Shown piece after piece: positions 61,241-64,000 of a DNA stretch of 64,000 nucleotides. The stretch's first letter is position 1. Every line of letters begins with the position of its first letter. Origin of the DNA: Aldersonia sp. NBC_00410 (GTDB lineage: Bacteria; Actinomycetota; Actinomycetes; Mycobacteriales; Mycobacteriaceae); assembly GCF_026342035.1 (NCBI RefSeq), contig NZ_JAPENM010000003.1:1-64000 (forward strand), written 5' to 3'. Both the position numbers and the translations under genes were made by a program. Under the pieces are notes generated by a model. The model made no database searches. It was not told the origin of the DNA and worked only from the letters and a program-made list of their open reading frames with translations.

Positions 61241-62170
61241 ATGGAGCTGCGAGTGTTCACCGAACCACAACAGGGCGCGACTTATAACGATCTGCTTCGG
61301 GTGGCGGTCACCGCCGAGGAACTCGGCTACAACGCATTCTTTCGGTCCGACCACTACCTGGCCATGAACGTCGACGGGCTGCCGGGTCCCACGGACGCGT
61401 GGATCACGCTGGCCGGGCTTGCCCGCGACACCTCGGCAATCCGACTCGGGACGCTCGTCACGTCGGCCACATTCCGCTACCCGGGCCCCCTCGCGGTGTC
61501 GGTGGCGCAGGTCGACGCGATGAGCAGCGGGCGGGTAGAACTCGGCATCGGCGCGGGCTGGTACGAGGCCGAGCACGCTGCCTACGGGATTCCGTTCCCG
61601 GCGGTGTCCGAACGGTTCGACCGGCTCGAGGAGTCGCTGGCGGTCATTACCGGGCTGTGGGAAACCCCGTACGGGGATCGGTTCGACCATGCCGGGAAGC
61701 ACTACCCGATCACCGATTCGCCGGCGCTGCCCAAGCCTGCGCAACGGCCGCGACCGCCGATCATCATCGGCGGCATGGGCAAGAAGCGCACCCCGGCACT
61801 CGCCGCCCGGTATGCGAACGAGTTCAACCTGCCGTTCGTGCCGCTCGACGCGGCCCGGGAACAATTCGGCCGGGTGCGCGAGGCCTGTGCCGCCGCTGGG
61901 CGCGCACCCGAGGAGTTGACCCTGTCGAATGCGCTCGTGCTGTGCTGCGGGCGAAACGAGGAAGAGATCGCCCGGCGGGCCGCGAGCATCGGCCGCGAGG
62001 TCGGCGAGCTGCGCGAGAACGGCGCCGCGGGAACCCCGGCCGAGGTCGTGGACAAGCTCGGTCGGTACGGCGAACTGGGTGCCACGCGCGTTTACTTGCA
62101 GACCCTCGACCTCGCCGACCTGGAGCATCTCGAATTGGTCGCGGCGGAAGTCATGCCGCAGGTGGCCTGA
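61241..62170 (+). CDS. LLM-class F420-dependent oxidoreductase
   Basis: This 309-aa luciferase-like TIM-barrel protein has FTEPQQGATYNDLLRVA, FFRSDHYLAM, VDAMSSGRVELGIGAGW and PPIIIGGMGKKRTPALAARY, typical of TIGR03560-type F420 enzymes. It would transfer hydride between F420H2 and an unknown substrate. ATG 61241 is chosen; GTG 61232 is in frame. A CACAGT lies 7 nt before the ATG, a weak -10 box. It follows the Acg-type gene by 36 nt. Confidence 0.9.
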   Translation: MELRVFTEPQQGATYNDLLRVAVTAEELGYNAFFRSDHYLAMNVDGLPGPTDAWITLAGLARDTSAIRLGTLVTSATFRYPGPLAVSVAQVDAMSSGRVELGIGAGWYEAEHAAYGIPFPAVSERFDRLEESLAVITGLWETPYGDRFDHAGKHYPITDSPALPKPAQRPRPPIIIGGMGKKRTPALAARYANEFNLPFVPLDAAREQFGRVREACAAAGRAPEELTLSNALVLCCGRNEEEIARRAASIGREVGELRENGAAGTPAEVVDKLGRYGELGATRVYLQTLDLADLEHLELVAAEVMPQVA

Positions 62171-62173
62171 GCG

Positions 62174-63781
62174 TCAGTCCAGCATCTGGCCGGCGCCGGA
62201 GTTCGCCGGCGGTGCCTCCGGAATCCGCGCCATCCGGAAGGAGTTGAGCAGCCCGAGAAGACCGGCTATCAGGGGAACGAGCAGCGCGACCTGAAGCGCG
62301 AGTGGTCGTGCGTCGGTGTTGATTCGGATGATCTCGGCCTTGATGTCCGGCGGCTGATCAACGAGCTGCGCGTCCAGGGCGGTGTTGCTCATCACCTCGG
62401 CGTCGTCCTCGAGGACCTGCGCGACCTGCTGTTGCTCGGCCGGCGGGAGCACGTCGCTCGATTCCGCCATCTGGGTGAAGGCAAACGACAGCGTGGCCAG
62501 CATGATCGCGCCGGCGAACGCCAGGCCGAACGACAGCCCGAACGATCCGCCCGCCGAGTTCGTGCCTGCGGCCTCGCTGACCCGCTCCTCCGAGATCGGG
62601 GCGAGCGTGTAGTTGTTGAGTTGCGACACCAACAGCCCCAGTCCGGATCCCGCGATGATCAGGGGAACCACCAGCCCCCAGCCGAACTCCGCCCTCGGCA
62701 CGATCGGGATCAGGATCGCGATCCCGAGGGTGAGGAGCAGGAATCCCCAGCGAACGACGCTGCTCGCGCGGCGACCGGCCAACTTCTTGCCCGCGAGCAG
62801 CGCTACGGCGAACATGCTGAGAGATAGTGGGGCGAGGGACAGGCCCGCCTGCATCGCGTTGTACTCGAGCACCATTTGCAGGTAAATCGGCAGCGCAATC
62901 ATCGTGCCGCCCAACGCTATCTGCTGGAGCATCTGCGCAGTGATGCCAAGCCGGAACACCTTCGACTTGAACAATTCCGGGTCCAGCAGCGTCGGTTTGC
63001 CCTGCCGCTTACGCCGAACCAGCCAGTAGGCCAACCCGGCCAGGCCGATCGCACCGGTCGCGAGGAGCGCGCCGACGGCCTCGCCGCCCTCCTGCCACAC
63101 CAGGATGCCGAGCACGATCCCGCCCATGCCCAGGACGGAGAGGATCGCGCCCACCGTGTCGATGCTCCGGACTCCGGTGTAGGGCACATCCTTGACGAGT
63201 TTGATGCCCGACAGCACGACCGCGATGATGACGACCTCGAGCCCGAACGCGACACGCCAGGAAAGATAGGTGGTGATGAAGCCGCCGAGCAGCGGTCCGA
63301 CGGCCGCGGCAATTGCCGCAGCCGCCCCCACCAGGGCGTAGACCTTCTTTTGAGCCGCTCCCTCGAAGTTTCCGTGAATGAGGGACTGCATCGCGGGCAG
63401 CAACAGCGACGCGCCGATTCCACCCAATATGGCCCAGAAGATGATGATCGCGGTCAGGTTCTGCGCGAGAACCATCGCCGACGCACCTATCGCGTAGCCG
63501 AGCAAACCCAGCACGTAGGCACGTTTGCGTCCGATGAGGTCGCCGACCTTGCTGCCGATCAGGATGAATGCGGCCGATACGAGCGCCTCGAGCGCGATCG
63601 CCGCCTGCACGCCGCTGACGGTGGTGTCGAGATCTCGAACCACGTACGAGATCGAGACGTTCATCAGCGACGTATCGACGACGAGGACGAACATCGCCAT
63701 GGACAGCAGAAGGGCGAGTAGGCCTTGCTTGCCTTCCGGCGTCTCCGAACCGCCCGTAGGAGATCCTTCGGTCATCTGCAT
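62174..63781 (-). CDS. DHA2-family drug:H+ antiporter (second copy)
   Basis: This 535-aa membrane protein has about 14 transmembrane segments. Motif A is GSKVGDLIGRKRAYVLGLLG and the exporter-type motif C is AIAAAVGPLLGGFITTYLSW. A large loop near residues 440-500 (acidic, DVLPPAEQQQVAQVLEDDAE) interrupts the last helices, as in some actinobacterial members. AGGAT precedes ATG 63781. It is only distantly similar to the exporter at 33567, with no shared operator seen. Confidence 0.93.
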   Translation of the reverse strand: MQMTEGSPTGGSETPEGKQGLLALLLSMAMFVLVVDTSLMNVSISYVVRDLDTTVSGVQAAIALEALVSAAFILIGSKVGDLIGRKRAYVLGLLGYAIGASAMVLAQNLTAIIIFWAILGGIGASLLLPAMQSLIHGNFEGAAQKKVYALVGAAAAIAAAVGPLLGGFITTYLSWRVAFGLEVVIIAVVLSGIKLVKDVPYTGVRSIDTVGAILSVLGMGGIVLGILVWQEGGEAVGALLATGAIGLAGLAYWLVRRKRQGKPTLLDPELFKSKVFRLGITAQMLQQIALGGTMIALPIYLQMVLEYNAMQAGLSLAPLSLSMFAVALLAGKKLAGRRASSVVRWGFLLLTLGIAILIPIVPRAEFGWGLVVPLIIAGSGLGLLVSQLNNYTLAPISEERVSEAAGTNSAGGSFGLSFGLAFAGAIMLATLSFAFTQMAESSDVLPPAEQQQVAQVLEDDAEVMSNTALDAQLVDQPPDIKAEIIRINTDARPLALQVALLVPLIAGLLGLLNSFRMARIPEAPPANSGAGQMLD

Positions 63782-63874
63782 GCCACCATCCTGGCAGTCG
63801 GGAAGTTCCGGGTTGCTAACGCTACTGCCTCGCGGCGCTGCTCATCGAGTATCCGGGGGCGGCTCCGCGGCCCG

Positions 63875-64000
63875 TCAGGCAGTCTCGGCGGCGAGACGGC
63901 CCGACTTCACTGCTTCGACGAGCGCGGCGTGGTCCGCTTCGGTTTGATCCGCGTATCGCACGGCATACCGCCCGATCACCTCGTCGAGGTCCTCGTCGCC
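63875..64000 (-). CDS. C-terminal end of a DUF2252-family protein (partial)
   Basis: The minus-strand frame enters from the right edge and ends with the sequence YADQTEADHAALVEAV then KSGRLAAETA and a stop at 63875. DUF2252 proteins, kinase-like and uncharacterised, end in the same YADQ-x-E-x-D-x-AAL pattern. Only 41 codons are inside the window. Confidence 0.7.
   Translation of the reverse strand, partial: GDEDLDEVIGRYAVRYADQTEADHAALVEAVKSGRLAAETA

Overview
The window is high-GC DNA from an actinobacterium, most likely a mycolic-acid genus such as Nocardia, with Rhodococcus as the alternative. The main clues are a mycobacterial-type Sdh1 operon with its small leading gene, a TreS-maltokinase pair, a heme nitrobindin, two F420-type luciferase-like oxidoreductases, an Acg-type nitroreductase, a c-di-AMP riboswitch ahead of an NlpC/P60 wall hydrolase, and many promoters whose -10 box sits 6-8 nt before the start codon, as expected for leaderless mRNAs. 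I see no rRNA, tRNA, insertion sequence, integrase or CRISPR array. This is chromosomal core and accessory metabolism rather than a mobile island.

Layout. 0-7.5 kb: an exported protein, an Asp/His-rich protein, an ECF sigma factor, a P450 overlapping a saccharopine-dehydrogenase-like reductase, an HhH DNA-repair-like protein, a HAD phosphatase, an F420-type oxidoreductase and a DUF308 membrane protein. 7.8-13.3 kb: one giant single-chain acyl-CoA carboxylase (1837 aa) built like eukaryotic acetyl-CoA carboxylase. 13.9-20 kb: an S4 RNA-binding protein, the riboswitch-controlled NlpC/P60 hydrolase, a DUF4185 exported protein, a shortened DUF559 protein, an AAA ATPase and a lipase-like hydrolase. 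20-27.3 kb: acyl-CoA dehydrogenase, photolyase, hydrolase, Gfo/Idh/MocA oxidoreductase, and a protealysin-type M4 peptidase followed by an emfourin-type inhibitor. 27.4-31.3 kb: the Sdh1 operon behind a CRP-like site.

32.3-37.4 kb holds three paralogous DUF2236/MpaB-type heme oxygenase-like genes around a DHA2-type exporter, each with dyad operator-like sequences upstream. One of these has two interleaved dyads. 37.4-41.5 kb: TreS, maltokinase, FabG-like reductase. 41.5-44.4 kb: a minus-strand pirin-DUF389-AlkA run. 44.56 kb: an isolated 34-codon gene with its own terminator. 44.8 kb: an ABC exporter behind a near-perfect SoxR-type palindrome with 19-bp promoter spacing.

46.7-64 kb: AcuI-type reductase, SGNH hydrolase, a MarR/SnoaL divergent pair sharing three TTGG-N5-CCAA sites, a NarL-type two-component system, Lon protease behind a HAIR (HspR) site, VOC protein, NAD-dependent epimerase, secreted lipase, nitronate monooxygenase, PhyH dioxygenase, nitrobindin followed by a frame-broken small gene, Acg-type nitroreductase, a second F420-type oxidoreductase, a second DHA2 exporter, and the C-terminus of a DUF2252 gene at the right edge. 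Common themes are lipid/acyl-CoA metabolism, redox and nitro-oxidative stress defence, and exporters under dedicated operators. All family names come from motif and length recognition. No database search was run.
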